Source of the DNA: Oricola nitratireducens
Lineage (GTDB): Bacteria; Pseudomonadota; Alphaproteobacteria; Rhizobiales; Rhizobiaceae
Reading direction: 5' to 3'
Assembly (NCBI RefSeq): GCF_014904745.1
Contig: NZ_JACZCS010000001.1
Coordinates: 248,001 to 312,000 of the forward strand
DNA length: 64,000 nt
Position 1 is the first letter of the stretch. Every line of letters starts with the position of its first letter. The notes under the pieces were generated by a model, which did no database searches, was not told the DNA's origin, and worked only from the letters and a program-made list of their open reading frames with translations. Positions 1 to 9,372 of the stretch are shown here, one piece after another. The position numbers and the translations under genes are program-made.

Positions 1-351
1 GTCGGCTATATCCAGTCCTGGTCCGTCGGAGACGAGGTCGATGACGGCCAGGCGGCGAAAGCGCCCTGGCTGCGCGACCTGCCGCGTGACGCCGTCGGCG
101 TCGATCTCTTCATCGGAAAGCCGGATGCGCTCGGTCAGGGGATCGGCACAAGCGTGCTGCGGGCGTTTCTCGCCATATTGTTCGCCGAGGGAGTCACCAC
201 CATCGTCATCGATCCGGACGAAGCGAACGGGCGCGCCGTCAAGGCCTATGAAAAGACGGGGTTTGTGGCCTATGACCGCTACGAGAACCCATCGGGCGTG
301 ACGCTTTTGATGACGATCACCCCGGAACGCTTCGCGGAGACCGGCTCATGA
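1..351 (+). CDS. GNAT acetyltransferase, C-terminal part (5' end outside window)
   Basis: The frame is open from base 1, so about 116 C-terminal residues are seen and the start lies upstream. The acetyl-CoA loop is recognisable as a Q-G-I-G-T-S segment, and the fold ends with the usual N-G-R-A-V-K-A-Y-E-K-T-G-F tail of GNAT enzymes. The early part resembles the aminoglycoside 6'-N-acetyltransferase-like branch (Acetyltransf_8), but the substrate cannot be told. Its stop overlaps the next start by ATGA, so the two are probably translationally coupled. In rhizobia an acetyltransferase gene often lies between hslV and hslU. That places hslV just outside the window, by inference only. Confidence 0.85.
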   Translation, partial: VGYIQSWSVGDEVDDGQAAKAPWLRDLPRDAVGVDLFIGKPDALGQGIGTSVLRAFLAILFAEGVTTIVIDPDEANGRAVKAYEKTGFVAYDRYENPSGVTLLMTITPERFAETGS

Positions 352-1505
352 TTTCCAGGGATACGCTCGATCTGGCGGTCGATCGCGCCATCATCTCCGC
401 CGATCAGCGCGACCGGATCGTGGCGCTCGCCGTCGCACCGCCACCATTGCCCCTGGATAACGAGGCGGCCGCGTCCGGCGACGAACCGATGCGCCTCGTC
501 GGCGGCGGCAACGACTTGTTCGTCACCGTCGGCATCGTGCTTCTCTTCGCCGGGTCGCTGTTCGCGCTGCAATCGTTTTCCGGCATGACGGTCCCGGCGA
601 CCGCGGCAGCGCTCGGCGCGTTCGGCTGGCTGGTGGCGGAATTCGTCACCCGGCAGCGGCGCATGCGATTGTCGAGCACCGTTCTCGGCCTCGGCTTCAT
701 CGCCGCCATCATCACGCTGCTCACCACCTATCTGCAGAACCGGTCCGGGATTTCCGGCATCGACAATCCGATGCAACTGGCGGCTCTCAGGCCGCAGGCC
801 ATAACCTATGCGCTGATCTTGTTCGGCGGGACCGCGATCGCGGCGGTCGTCTATTTCGCGCGGTTTCGCGTGCCGATCATGGCCGCGGTGCTGGCACTTT
901 CCTTCACCGGGGCGGCATTCTTCTTCACGACCATCCATTTCTACGACGGCGTGGTGAATGGCCAGGTGATGCTGCCGAGCCTGCAACAGATCCCTGACGT
1001 CATCGCGCGGGCGCTCTACGTGCCGCTCCTGTGCGGATTCGCGGTGTTCGGGACGGCCGTCGCGCTCGATCTGCACGACCGCGAGCGCTTCACGGTGTGG
1101 TCGGATTGCGCCTTCTGGCTGCATGTGATTTCGGCGCCGTTGCTCGTCCACCCGCTGTTCATTCTGGCAACCGGGCAGGAGGTCGTCTTCGGCGAGATCG
1201 AGCCGGGCGCTTCCGCTTCGGTGATGCTGGGACTGCTGATCGTGGCGTTCGTCTATGTGGCGCTTGCGATCGACCGGCGGTCGCTGCTGATCCCGACGCT
1301 CGCCTATTTCGGTTCGCTCGGCATCTACTACCTGGTCAACAGCGCGGCAAACACCACGGGAATCCCGCCTTTTGCCCTGATCCTGCTGGTCATCGGAGCG
1401 CTGATCATCCTGTTTGGCGCCGGTTGGCAGCGCATCCGGCGCTTGATTGTCGGTTCGACGCTTCCCACATCGGTGCTGACGAAACTTCCTCCCATGAAAC
1501 CGTGA
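348..1505 (+). CDS. DUF2157 family integral membrane protein
   Basis: A 385-residue protein with a short soluble N-terminus (about 60 residues, the region that defines DUF2157) followed by roughly ten hydrophobic segments. Examples are around residues 65-85, 90-105, 115-130, 155-185 and the last segment near 340-360. Function is unknown for the family. The start ATG overlaps the stop of the acetyltransferase (ATGA), and hslU follows within 10 bases, so it sits in a probable hslV-acetyltransferase-DUF2157-hslU operon. The long open frame on the opposite strand over this gene is a GC-rich shadow and lacks any recognisable domain. Confidence 0.8.
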   Translation: MISRDTLDLAVDRAIISADQRDRIVALAVAPPPLPLDNEAAASGDEPMRLVGGGNDLFVTVGIVLLFAGSLFALQSFSGMTVPATAAALGAFGWLVAEFVTRQRRMRLSSTVLGLGFIAAIITLLTTYLQNRSGISGIDNPMQLAALRPQAITYALILFGGTAIAAVVYFARFRVPIMAAVLALSFTGAAFFFTTIHFYDGVVNGQVMLPSLQQIPDVIARALYVPLLCGFAVFGTAVALDLHDRERFTVWSDCAFWLHVISAPLLVHPLFILATGQEVVFGEIEPGASASVMLGLLIVAFVYVALAIDRRSLLIPTLAYFGSLGIYYLVNSAANTTGIPPFALILLVIGALIILFGAGWQRIRRLIVGSTLPTSVLTKLPPMKP

Positions 1506-1511
1506 GTGCAT

Positions 1512-2825
1512 ATGTCTGATTTCTCTCCGCGGGAAACCGTATCCGAACTCGATCGCTTCATCATCGGCCAGAAAGACGCCAAGCGTGCGGTCGCCATCGC
1601 GCTGCGCAACCGCTGGCGCCGTCAGCGCCTGGAAGGCGCGATGCGCGACGAGGTGATGCCGAAGAACATCCTGATGATCGGGCCGACCGGCGTCGGCAAG
1701 ACGGAAATTTCACGCCGCCTGGCGAGACTCGCTGGCGCGCCTTTCGTGAAGGTCGAGGCGACGAAATTCACCGAAGTCGGTTATGTCGGCCGTGACGTCG
1801 AGCAGATCATACGCGACCTGGTCGAGGTCGGTATCGCGCTGGTGCGCGAAAAGAAACGCGAAGAGGTCAAGGCCAAGGCGTTTGTCAACGCCGAGCAGCG
1901 CGTGCTCGACGCGCTTGTCGGACCGACCGCGAGCCCGGCGACCAAGGACAGTTTCCGCAAGAAGCTGCGCGACGGGTTGCTCGACGACAAGGAAATCGAG
2001 ATCGAGGTCGCCGACAGCGGACAGGGCGGCATGCCGGGCTTTGAGATCCCGGGCATGCCCGGCGCCAATATCGGCATGATCAATCTCAACGACATGCTGG
2101 GCAAAGCTTTCGGCGGCGCCAAGACGAAGACGATCAAGACGACCGTGCGCAATTCGCATGACATCCTGCTCGCCGACGAATCCGACAAGCTGCTCGACCA
2201 GGACCAGATCATCCAGGAAGCGTTGCTTGCAGCGCAGAACGACGGCATCGTCTTTCTCGACGAGATCGACAAGATCGCGGCCAGCGAAGGCCGTTTCGGC
2301 GCCGGCGTCAGCCGCGAGGGCGTGCAGCGCGACCTGTTACCGCTGGTCGAGGGCACGACGGTCTCGACGAAATACGGGCCGGTCAAGACCGACCACATCC
2401 TGTTCATCGCATCCGGCGCGTTCCACGTCTCCAAGCCGTCCGACCTGCTGCCGGAGCTGCAGGGCCGCCTGCCGATCCGCGTCGAATTGCGGGCGCTGGA
2501 ACGCGAGGACTTCAAGCGCATCCTGACCGAAACCGAGGCAAGCCTGATCAAGCAGTATATCGCGCTGATGGCGACCGAGGAGGTGACGATCAGTTTCACC
2601 GATGACGCCATCGACGCGATCGCCGACATCGCCGTCGATCTGAACGCCGCGATCGAGAATATCGGCGCGCGGCGGCTACAGACGGTGATGGAGCGGATTC
2701 TCGACGAGATTTCCTTTTCGGCACCAGACAAGGCTGGCGAGGAATTTGTTATCGACGGCGATTATGTCCGCAACCAGATCGGCGATCTGGCGCGAAATAT
2801 CGATCTTTCGCGCTACGTACTGTGA
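1512..2825 (+). CDS. hslU: ATP-dependent protease HslUV, ATPase subunit HslU (ClpY)
   Basis: HslU is the AAA+ unfoldase that feeds substrates into the HslV peptidase in the cytoplasm. The 437 residues match the family's usual length (about 435-445). The protein opens with [16 protein letters not shown], has Walker A GPTGVGKT at residues 57-64, Walker B VFLDEID near 248, the variable I domain between them, and the conserved LSRYVL C-terminus that docks into HslV. I chose the ATG at 1512. A GTG at 1506 would add two residues. It lies 6 bases after the DUF2157 stop, consistent with cotranscription. Confidence 0.97.
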   Translation: MSDFSPRETVSELDRFIIGQKDAKRAVAIALRNRWRRQRLEGAMRDEVMPKNILMIGPTGVGKTEISRRLARLAGAPFVKVEATKFTEVGYVGRDVEQIIRDLVEVGIALVREKKREEVKAKAFVNAEQRVLDALVGPTASPATKDSFRKKLRDGLLDDKEIEIEVADSGQGGMPGFEIPGMPGANIGMINLNDMLGKAFGGAKTKTIKTTVRNSHDILLADESDKLLDQDQIIQEALLAAQNDGIVFLDEIDKIAASEGRFGAGVSREGVQRDLLPLVEGTTVSTKYGPVKTDHILFIASGAFHVSKPSDLLPELQGRLPIRVELRALEREDFKRILTETEASLIKQYIALMATEEVTISFTDDAIDAIADIAVDLNAAIENIGARRLQTVMERILDEISFSAPDKAGEEFVIDGDYVRNQIGDLARNIDLSRYVL

Positions 2826-2925
2826 CCGATCGGCCATAGTGGGGAAATCGTTGCGCAAGGCTCTCGACTTAGCCTGGCGCTTTTCCTACTAGCGTTGCGG
2901 GGCACACAGGCAGAATTTCGAGACG

Positions 2926-3885
2926 ATGTCGTCATTTCGTATCATCGCTGTTGCCATGCTCTGGCTCCTGTTCGGATCCGTCGCACCCGCATTTGCGCTG
3001 ACGGTCGTCCCGCCAGGCAACCGCCATGTCGAACAGCCCGACATTCCCGGTGCATCGAGAAACCGCACCCGCGCGCTCAAGACGACCTTCGAAGCGAAAT
3101 ACGAGAAGGTCATGGGCCTGCTTCAGCGCGACAAGCGCCTGATCGCCAACATCAAGCGCACGGCGGAGAAATTCGGCATCGATCCGATCCACATGGTCGG
3201 AGCGATCGTCGGCGAGCATACCTACAATGTCGACGCCTACGACCGCGCCCAGACCTATTACGTGAAGGCGATTTCCTATCTCACCGGACGCATCAACTTC
3301 GACTATGACGGCGAGGATATCGACGACTTCATCGCGCGGCCGCAGTTCGAGCCCTGCAATGCCCTGCAGGACAGCCGCAAGCTGTGGAGCTGCCGTGAAG
3401 CGATCTGGAACGAAAAGTTCCGCGGCAAGACGGTGGACGGAACATCATTTCCGAACAACCGGTTCAGCGCCGTGTTCTTCCAGCCCTTCTATGCCGGCCA
3501 GACTTTCGGCATCGGCCAGCTCAATCCGCTAACCGCGCTGATGATGACCGACAGGGTCAACGCGGTGACCGGGGCGCGCAAGCTTTCCGAAAGGAACGGC
3601 AAAGAGGTCTACAAGGCGATCATGGATCCCGACGAGACGCTTCCCTATATCGCGGCGACGCTTGCCGCGGCGATCGACGACTACCGCGAGATCGCCGGCT
3701 TCGACATTTCGGACAATCCGGGACTGACGGCGACGCTTTACAATACCGGCGATTCAGCCGGGCGGGCGCGCGCTCTAGCCAGACGCAATGCGCAATCCAG
3801 CCACGTGATCATGCCGGAAGAAAACTACTATGGCTGGATGATCAACGACAAGGAGTCCGAGCTGCGCGCGCTGCTCGACGAGTGA
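2926..3885 (+). CDS. DUF1402 family exported protein, lysozyme-like fold likely
   Basis: A 319-residue protein with a Sec signal peptide (hydrophobic residues 5-22, cleavage probably after A-F-A at 25). I recognise it as the alphaproteobacterial DUF1402 family. The segment G-A-I-V-G-E-H-T-Y-N near residue 91 and the later T-F-G-I-G-Q-L-N-P resemble the catalytic Glu and glycine-rich turn of lytic transglycosylases, so a peptidoglycan role in the periplasm is plausible but unproven. It starts 100 bp after hslU and may have its own promoter. Its stop faces the XRE gene stop 6 bp away. Confidence 0.8.
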   Translation: MSSFRIIAVAMLWLLFGSVAPAFALTVVPPGNRHVEQPDIPGASRNRTRALKTTFEAKYEKVMGLLQRDKRLIANIKRTAEKFGIDPIHMVGAIVGEHTYNVDAYDRAQTYYVKAISYLTGRINFDYDGEDIDDFIARPQFEPCNALQDSRKLWSCREAIWNEKFRGKTVDGTSFPNNRFSAVFFQPFYAGQTFGIGQLNPLTALMMTDRVNAVTGARKLSERNGKEVYKAIMDPDETLPYIAATLAAAIDDYREIAGFDISDNPGLTATLYNTGDSAGRARALARRNAQSSHVIMPEENYYGWMINDKESELRALLDE

Positions 3886-3891
3886 ATCCCG

Positions 3892-4278
3892 TCATTTTCG
3901 CCGCGGCACCTGGCCGGACCGGTTCAGCAACACTCGGATGCGGTGGTTGAGATGCTCGAGATCGTCGCGGGTCAGGTTTCCGACCGCCTGTTGCAGGAGA
4001 TTGGCGAGTTCGGTCGCCGCCGGATCCATGCCCGACGTATCGATCGTGACCTTCGGCGCCGATTGCATCGCGAGGCGCTGCAACTCGTCGGCATCGTCCC
4101 AGATGATGTTCAGGCAGGCGATGATGCGCTGCAGCAGCGCCCAGCCCGGGACACCGCGATGGCCGTGTTCGAGAGCGGACAGATAGGCGGCGGACACACC
4201 GACCTGTTCGGCCATCTGCTTCTGGGTCATGCCGCGCTCGGCGCGCAGTTCCCGCAATCGGGCTCCGAAGGGAGTCAT
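3892..4278 (-). CDS. XRE-family helix-turn-helix regulator
   Basis: A 128-residue protein with a Cro/C1-type HTH at about residues 7-62 (M-T-Q-K-Q-M-A-E-Q-V-G-V-S-A-A-Y-L-S-A-L-E). A helical C-terminal tail of unknown role follows. The ATG overlaps the stop of the Smr gene (ATGA) and is the only start that leaves the HTH intact without running into the Smr frame. Being the last gene of a mltA-smr-XRE chain, it could regulate the chain or unrelated targets. No operator could be assigned. Confidence 0.88.
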   Translation of the reverse strand: MTPFGARLRELRAERGMTQKQMAEQVGVSAAYLSALEHGHRGVPGWALLQRIIACLNIIWDDADELQRLAMQSAPKVTIDTSGMDPAATELANLLQQAVGNLTRDDLEHLNHRIRVLLNRSGQVPRRK

Positions 4279-4889
4279 CCGCGCAGACTCCCATCGGCGC
4301 GCGCAAGCTTGCGCAGGCGGATATAGATCGCGCCTTCGCCGCCATGCTGCCGGCTTGCCGAGGAATAGCCGCTGACAAGGCCGGAAAAACGCGGACTGTT
4401 GAGCCACACCGGCACCATGCGTTTCAGAACGCCTTCGCTGCCGAGCGACCGTCCCTTGCCGGTAACAACGAGGACATGGCGGCAGCCCTGCGACCGGGTA
4501 TCGGCAAGAAACGCGTAAAGGCGGTCGTGGGCCTGGTCCTGCGTCATGGCATGCAGGTCGATGCGGGCATCGATGGTGATCCGGCCCCTGGCGATCTTGC
4601 GCGCGGTTGGACGGTCGATCTGGCGCTCGGGGCGCGGTGCCGGTTTCGGCGCGGGCGCCGCGCGGCCATGCGACAGCGGCGACCGGATGTCGGTCTCCTG
4701 CGCCGGCGGTTTCCCTGCCGGGCGGGGCGCGCCATCCATCGCCTCGAGAAAATCGCGCTTCAGCGCCTCGTCGGACGCACCCGTCATAACGACAGAGCGG
4801 TCGCGCAACGGCGTGACGGTGCGGCCGACCCTGTGCCACAGGATGGTTTCTTCCTCGGTTAGCTTGCGGCGCGGGCGTTTCGTCGTCAT
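4275..4889 (-). CDS. Smr domain endonuclease-like protein
   Basis: A 204-residue protein lacking any MutS part. The basic, proline-rich N-terminal half (about residues 1-105) is low complexity. The Smr domain occupies about 108-200, with the hallmark L-D-L-H-like motif (I-D-L-H-A-M-T-Q) and the V-V-T-G-K-G turn. Stand-alone Smr proteins are nucleases or nucleic-acid binding proteins, but the role of this alphaproteobacterial form is not established. It overlaps mltA upstream and the XRE gene downstream by 4 bases each, giving a tightly coupled three-gene unit. Confidence 0.9.
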   Translation of the reverse strand: MTTKRPRRKLTEEETILWHRVGRTVTPLRDRSVVMTGASDEALKRDFLEAMDGAPRPAGKPPAQETDIRSPLSHGRAAPAPKPAPRPERQIDRPTARKIARGRITIDARIDLHAMTQDQAHDRLYAFLADTRSQGCRHVLVVTGKGRSLGSEGVLKRMVPVWLNSPRFSGLVSGYSSASRQHGGEGAIYIRLRKLARADGSLRG

Positions 4890-5983
4890 CGCGCCACTCC
4901 GGCGCCGGGTTCTATGCGGACGGTCTTCGGAACCAGCAGGACAAAATCGGCAGACGAGCGGACCGCCCCCGCGCGATCACCGGCTTTGGAACCCGATCCC
5001 ATGAAAAGATCGCCGCGCGACGGGCCGACAATGGCGCTGCCGGTATCCTGCGCGATCATCAGCCGCGACCAGGGCGCACCGTCGACCGCGTCGGCGTTGA
5101 CGAAGACGGGCGTCCCGAATGTGTGTACCAGACGGTCGATGGCGAGCGAGCGTTCGGCGGTCAGCGGCACTTTCGCGGCGGCGACCGGTCCGCTGCCGGC
5201 ATCGTTCACGGCCGCTTCGCGAAAGAAGATGTAGGACCGGTTTTCCTCCATCAGCGGGAGAGCGTCGTCCGGATGTTCGGCGAGCCATTCGCGGATCGAT
5301 GCCATGGACACCCGGTCCGGATCGATCTCGCCGCGCTCAACCAGGAGGCGGCCGATCCCGGTGAAGGCATGGCCGGTCTTGCCGTCATAGGTGACGCGCA
5401 CCACCTCGCCGCCGCCGAGGCGCAGCCGCGCCGCGCCCTGGACATGGGCGAAGAACGCGTCGACCGGGCTTTCGACATAGGCGATCTCGAGGTCGCGGCC
5501 ATCGAGCCATCCGGCATTGATCGCGGCGCGGTCGGGATAGGCGAGCAGCGTGCCGTCCGCCGCGATGCGGGCAAAACGGATCTCTTCGTCCCATCCGAGC
5601 GGGCGGTTATCGTCGGTGACCGGAACCAGATCCTCGGGGCGGCGGTAAAACGGCACACAGAACCGGTCCCTTCTCTCGTGTGACGCTTCGATCTCGGGTT
5701 CGTAATAGGCGGTGACGAAACCGCGTTCACCGATGGATTCCACCAGGGCAAAGGGGTCGAAGTTGCGTTCGAAAAAGCCGCGCGGATCGGCTCTGGCCGT
5801 ATCCGACGCGGCTTCTGAAAAAAGCGCATCGAGGCGTTCCGGAGGAATCCCCGCGTCGCCACGACGGTAGGTTTCGCCCATCGGCCGGTTGGCGTGACGC
5901 GCGAATGCGCTCAGCGCGGCGCCATGATCGTCCGCGGCCCATCCGGCGAGATCGCTAAACGGGAGCGGTCGCAGCGTCCACAT
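4886..5983 (-). CDS. mltA: Membrane-bound lytic murein transglycosylase A family (MltA plus 3D domain)
   Basis: MltA cleaves the glycan strands of peptidoglycan, forming 1,6-anhydro ends. The 365-residue protein has an MltA domain (about 45-260, with Y-Y-E-P-E-I near 93) and a C-terminal 3D domain with the conserved Q-D-T-G and R-G-D-L-F-M-G-S-G elements (about 295-335). The predicted N-terminus M-W-T-L-R-P-L-P-F has no signal peptide or lipobox, unlike E. coli MltA. I see no better upstream start, so export is unexplained. It is the first gene of the mltA-smr-XRE run and lies 12 bp after the Tim44-like gene. Confidence 0.93.
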   Translation of the reverse strand: MWTLRPLPFSDLAGWAADDHGAALSAFARHANRPMGETYRRGDAGIPPERLDALFSEAASDTARADPRGFFERNFDPFALVESIGERGFVTAYYEPEIEASHERRDRFCVPFYRRPEDLVPVTDDNRPLGWDEEIRFARIAADGTLLAYPDRAAINAGWLDGRDLEIAYVESPVDAFFAHVQGAARLRLGGGEVVRVTYDGKTGHAFTGIGRLLVERGEIDPDRVSMASIREWLAEHPDDALPLMEENRSYIFFREAAVNDAGSGPVAAAKVPLTAERSLAIDRLVHTFGTPVFVNADAVDGAPWSRLMIAQDTGSAIVGPSRGDLFMGSGSKAGDRAGAVRSSADFVLLVPKTVRIEPGAGVAR

Positions 5984-5995
5984 CGGAAGAGCGGA

Positions 5996-6715
5996 TCACT
6001 CTTCGGATTCGGTGGCAACGAGACGCCAGTTCGGATCGCGGCTGCGGGTGTCGCGCGAGAAAGTCCAGACATCCTTGACCTCGACGACGGCTTCCGGATC
6101 GCCGTCGATGACGACGCCGTTCTTGTCCTTGGTCGCGGAAATCAGCTGGCTGACGAAGCGGATCGTCACATAGGCTTCCGCATCGCGCATCTCGGCCGTC
6201 GTGATGGCGGCCTTGTCGATGCCGACGAAGCTCGACTGCACCGTCTCGCCGCGCGCCTCGCGCTCGTCGAGCGCGGTGGCGAAGCCGTCATAGACATCCT
6301 TGGACAGGAGGTTTTTCAGCGTTTTGCGGTCGCCGTCGGCAAACGACATGACGATCATCTCGTAGGCCATCTTGGCGCCGGAGAGGAATGTCTCGGGTTC
6401 AAAATCGCGCGCCTGGTCGCGAATCGCGCGCAGGCCGGCATTGAGATCCGTGCCCGGTTTGGCGTAGCGATCGATCTCGCGATAGGCGTCGGCCTTGGCT
6501 TCGCCGCGGCCCGGCAAGGTGATCACATTGTCGGAGTCGGAATCTTCCGCTGCGGCATCGGTGCCCTTGTCGGCCGGTGACTCGCGGGTTTGCGAATAGG
6601 GATCGAAAGGCGGCCTCTCGTGGCCGGTGCGTTTCCCCAGCACGCTGCGCAGCTGCAGAAACACGAACACCGCGGCGACGATGAAGATAAGTGTGACAAG
6701 GTTTGAGCCTTCCAT
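5996..6715 (-). CDS. Tim44/TimA family adaptor protein
   Basis: A 239-residue protein with a single N-terminal membrane anchor (about residues 5-22) and a C-terminal Tim44-like domain (about 95-235), the fold shared with mitochondrial import motor protein Tim44. In alphaproteobacteria the function is thought to concern protein or membrane assembly, but is not settled. I chose the ATG at 6715 because the anchor begins directly and a GGGACG element lies just upstream. A start 20 codons earlier gives only charged residues before the anchor. It is divergent from fxsA and opens a leftward unit with mltA, smr and XRE. Confidence 0.88.
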   Translation of the reverse strand: MEGSNLVTLIFIVAAVFVFLQLRSVLGKRTGHERPPFDPYSQTRESPADKGTDAAAEDSDSDNVITLPGRGEAKADAYREIDRYAKPGTDLNAGLRAIRDQARDFEPETFLSGAKMAYEMIVMSFADGDRKTLKNLLSKDVYDGFATALDEREARGETVQSSFVGIDKAAITTAEMRDAEAYVTIRFVSQLISATKDKNGVVIDGDPEAVVEVKDVWTFSRDTRSRDPNWRLVATESEE

Positions 6716-6835
6716 AAAACGTCCCGCGCTAAAGCTGTTTTTCTTCGACTTCATATAACCACGAATGGCGCGCATTCAAATCGCGCAATGAATAACTACA
6801 TTGTGGGTGCAACATCGAGAAAAGAAACCGATTCC

Positions 6836-7318
6836 ATGCCGTTTACGCTCCTGCCTTTCATCCTCCTGATCATTCCGCTGCTGGAAATCGGGGTATTCAT
6901 CGCCGTCGGCTCGCAGATCGGGGTCCTGCCGACACTTGGCATGGTCGTTCTGACGGCAATCATCGGCTCGGTTCTGCTCCGGGTTCAGGGATTCGGGCTG
7001 CTGAACCGCATGCGCAGCGAAATAGACCAGGGCCGGATGCCCGGACGGGATCTCGTGCACGGGGTCATGATCCTCGTCGCCGGCATCCTGCTGCTGACGC
7101 CGGGCTTCGTGACCGATACGCTTGGCTTCCTGTTGTTCGTTCCGGCGCTGCGCGATCTCGTCTGGCATTTCGTTCGGCGCCGCATACAGGTCGTCTCGGC
7201 AACAAGTTCCGCGCATTACGAAACCCGCCGTTCCCAGGGCCCGCGCACGATCGACCTGTCCGAAGAGGATTATACCGAAGGCCGGGACGGCACGAGCCCC
7301 TGGTCGAAGGACGACTAG
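6836..7318 (+). CDS. fxsA: FxsA family membrane protein
   Basis: FxsA proteins are small cytoplasmic-membrane proteins. In E. coli, overexpression relieves F-plasmid exclusion of phage T7. The 160-residue product has hydrophobic segments at about 3-22, 25-45 and 75-100 and an acidic tail. The ATG at 6836 begins the first membrane segment directly, and a GAGAAAAG stretch lies upstream. A start 16 codons earlier would add a polar leader with no support. The gene is divergent from the Tim44-like gene, as in other alphaproteobacteria, and precedes secB. Confidence 0.88.
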   Translation: MPFTLLPFILLIIPLLEIGVFIAVGSQIGVLPTLGMVVLTAIIGSVLLRVQGFGLLNRMRSEIDQGRMPGRDLVHGVMILVAGILLLTPGFVTDTLGFLLFVPALRDLVWHFVRRRIQVVSATSSAHYETRRSQGPRTIDLSEEDYTEGRDGTSPWSKDD

Positions 7319-7331
7319 AGCGGGCCGCTCT
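7317..7331 (+). terminator. Stem-loop at the fxsA stop (weak terminator or attenuator)
   Basis: A perfect 7 bp inverted repeat, AGAGCGG and CCGCTCT with a 1-base centre, begins inside the fxsA stop codon. No T-run follows, so it may be only a pause or RNA-processing hairpin before secB. Confidence 0.3.
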
Positions 7332-7437
7332 TCGGCCTTGCGTTCTTGCCAGTCAACAAGGGCCGTGCTAGCCAGCCGCCAGATTTCAGCGAGCGCAGGT
7401 CAACCCCGCGCCAATATCCATCCGAGAGGCTTGAACG

Positions 7438-7941
7438 ATGGCAGACGACAAACAGAACGGCGGCACACAGCCCGGAAGCACGGAACAGGCAAACGGCGCC
7501 GCGCCGCAGCTTTCCGTCCTGACCCAGTATGTGAAGGACCTGTCCTTCGAAAGCCCGGGCGCGCCGCTTTCGCTTCGCCCGCGCGAAAAGTCGCCGGCCA
7601 TCAACATCAACGTCAATGTCCAGGCGAATCCGCTTGCCGAAAACGATTTCGATGTCGGCCTGACGCTCACCGCCAAGGCCGAAGACGAAGGCAATGTGCT
7701 GTTCAATGTCGAGCTGGTCTATGGCGGCGTGTTCCGCGTGGCGAATTTCCCGCAGGAGCATCTCCTGCCGATCCTGTTCGTCGAATGCCCGCGGCTGCTG
7801 TTCCCGTTTGCCCGCCAGATCGTCGCCGAATGCACGCGCAATGGCGGTTTCCCGCCGCTGATGATCGACCCGGTCGATTTCGCGCAGATGTTCCAGCGCC
7901 GCATGGCGGAAGAACAGGCCAAGGCACAGGTCAACGCCTGA
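7438..7941 (+). CDS. secB: Protein-export chaperone SecB
   Basis: SecB is the cytosolic tetrameric chaperone that holds preproteins unfolded and passes them to SecA. The 167 residues fit the family, with the conserved core starting at [16 protein letters not shown] (about residues 25-40) and the [10 protein letters not shown] element near 139. The start is preceded by GAGAGG. It is separated from fxsA by 119 bp and ends in a strong terminator shared with the convergent dnaQ gene. Confidence 0.97.
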   Translation: MADDKQNGGTQPGSTEQANGAAPQLSVLTQYVKDLSFESPGAPLSLRPREKSPAININVNVQANPLAENDFDVGLTLTAKAEDEGNVLFNVELVYGGVFRVANFPQEHLLPILFVECPRLLFPFARQIVAECTRNGGFPPLMIDPVDFAQMFQRRMAEEQAKAQVNA

Positions 7942-7970
7942 TCCGGATTTAACACCGGGACTGAAAAGCA

Positions 7971-7994
7971 AAGGGCGGCTCAGCCGCCCTTTTT
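7971..7994 (+). terminator. Rho-independent terminator of secB
   Basis: A perfect 9 bp inverted repeat (AGGGCGGCT / AGCCGCCCT) around a single central base is followed by a T-run at 7990-7994. The stem includes the dnaQ stop codon, so it lies exactly at the junction of the two convergent genes. It can act in both directions. Confidence 0.88.
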
Positions 7995-8693
7995 CGTGTC
8001 CGCGCGCCAGATCGCGTTTTCGCCGAGCCCGTCGACCAGCGCGCGGTGCGCCTCGACTTCCGCGGGCGTGATGCGGGACGGCAGCGGAACCGGCCGTGGC
8101 CGGAGCGTTATCGAACCGGCATCCGACGGCCCGCCATTGCCGCTCCGATTCGCTTCGCCGGTATCCAGCCCGAGCGCCGCCTGCTTGCCGCCGACCAGCT
8201 CGATATAGACTTCGGCTAAAAGCTCGCTGTCGAGGAGCGCGCCGTGTTTCTCGCGAATGGAGTTGTCGATGCCGTAGCGCTTGCACAGCGCGTCGAGCGA
8301 ATTCGGGCCCATCGGGTGACGGCGGCGGGCAAGACCGAGGCTGTCGACGATACGGTCCGGGTCGATTGGCGGAAAGCCGATCCGGGCAAACTCGGCATTG
8401 AAGAATCCGACATCGAAACCGGCATTGTGGGCGATCAGGGTCGCGCCCGCGGTGAAGTCCAGCCAGTCCTGGACGACTTCGACGAATTTCGGCTTGTCGG
8501 CAAGTTGCTCGTTCGAGATCCCGTGGACGGCCAGCGCCTCGGGATGAACCTCGCGCCCGTCCGGATTGATGAAGACATGGAAATTGCGCCCGGTGATGAA
8601 CCGGTTTTCCAGTTCGACCGCACCGATCTCGATGATCCGGTCTGCGGAGGAATCGAGCCCGGTCGTCTCGGTATCGAAAATGATTTCCCGCAT
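7980..8693 (-). CDS. dnaQ: DNA polymerase III epsilon subunit (proofreading exonuclease)
   Basis: DnaQ is the 3'-5' proofreading exonuclease of the replicative polymerase. The 237-residue protein has Exo I F-D-T-E-T-T-G with Asp7 and Glu9, Exo II H-N-A-G-F-D-V-G-F-F-N with Asp94, and Exo III in the H-G-A-L-L-D-S-E-L-L segment. The C-terminal tail after about residue 180 should hold the polymerase-binding linker. It lies downstream of coaE (61 bp gap) in a leftward maf-aroE-coaE-dnaQ block, an order shared with many rhizobia. Confidence 0.96.
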   Translation of the reverse strand: MREIIFDTETTGLDSSADRIIEIGAVELENRFITGRNFHVFINPDGREVHPEALAVHGISNEQLADKPKFVEVVQDWLDFTAGATLIAHNAGFDVGFFNAEFARIGFPPIDPDRIVDSLGLARRRHPMGPNSLDALCKRYGIDNSIREKHGALLDSELLAEVYIELVGGKQAALGLDTGEANRSGNGGPSDAGSITLRPRPVPLPSRITPAEVEAHRALVDGLGENAIWRADTKKGG

Positions 8694-8754
8694 GATCTCG
8701 TTCCGGCGTTGGCGTTTCGCCCATGATGACCGGCGCGGTGCGCCATCTCAATGG

Positions 8755-9372
8755 TCAGGCGCTGCCGTCCAGTGCTTCTTTTTTACTGTTCCTGGCTGCA
8801 AGCACGCGCACGATATCGCGCACCTTGGCGCGCGCCGCCTCCATGCCGAGCGAAGTATCGACGAGGAAATCGGCGCGGCGGCGTTTTTCTGCGTCCGGCA
8901 TCTGCTTGGCAAGCAGGCCTACGAAGCGTTCTGTCGTCATGCCCGGCCGCGCCATCACCCGCTCGCGCTGAATATCCGCCGGCGCGGTGACAACCACCGT
9001 GCAGTCGACGCGCCGATCGCCACCGGTTTCGAAAAGCAGCGGAATGTCGAGCACGACGACGGGACGGTTTTCGGCGCGCGCCTTGTCCAGAAACGCGATT
9101 TCGGCCTCGCGGACCAGCGGATGAACGATCTTTTCCAGTCTCGCCATCGCCTCGGCATTGCCGACAACGCGTTTGCCAAGCTCCGCCCGGTCGACAACGC
9201 CATCCTTTACCGTTCCGGGAAAAGCCTCCTCGATCAGCGGCGCGGCCTTGCCCGAATAAAGCAGATGCACCGCGGCGTCGGCATCGTGGACCGGCACGCC
9301 TTCCTCCGCGAACATCTTTGCGGTGGTCGATTTGCCCATGCCGATCGAACCGGTGAGACCGACGATGATCAT
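8755..9372 (-). CDS. coaE: Dephospho-CoA kinase
   Basis: CoaE phosphorylates the ribose 3'-OH of dephospho-CoA, the last step of coenzyme A synthesis. The 205-residue protein starts at [16 protein letters not shown], whose P-loop is complete, and ends with the R-A-D-F-L-V-D-T-S region typical of the family. The start at 9372 was chosen because the P-loop follows at once, and it overlaps the aroE stop (TGATG). A longer frame of 22 extra residues is only aroE shadow. Confidence 0.96.
   Translation of the reverse strand: MIIVGLTGSIGMGKSTTAKMFAEEGVPVHDADAAVHLLYSGKAAPLIEEAFPGTVKDGVVDRAELGKRVVGNAEAMARLEKIVHPLVREAEIAFLDKARAENRPVVVLDIPLLFETGGDRRVDCTVVVTAPADIQRERVMARPGMTTERFVGLLAKQMPDAEKRRRADFLVDTSLGMEAARAKVRDIVRVLAARNSKKEALDGSA

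Noticed and set aside
279-1511. 410-residue frame on the minus strand
   Set aside because: It lies opposite the DUF2157 gene, is rich in Arg/Asp/Gln/His without domains, and reflects GC-rich antisense coding. The plus-strand product has clear membrane segments.
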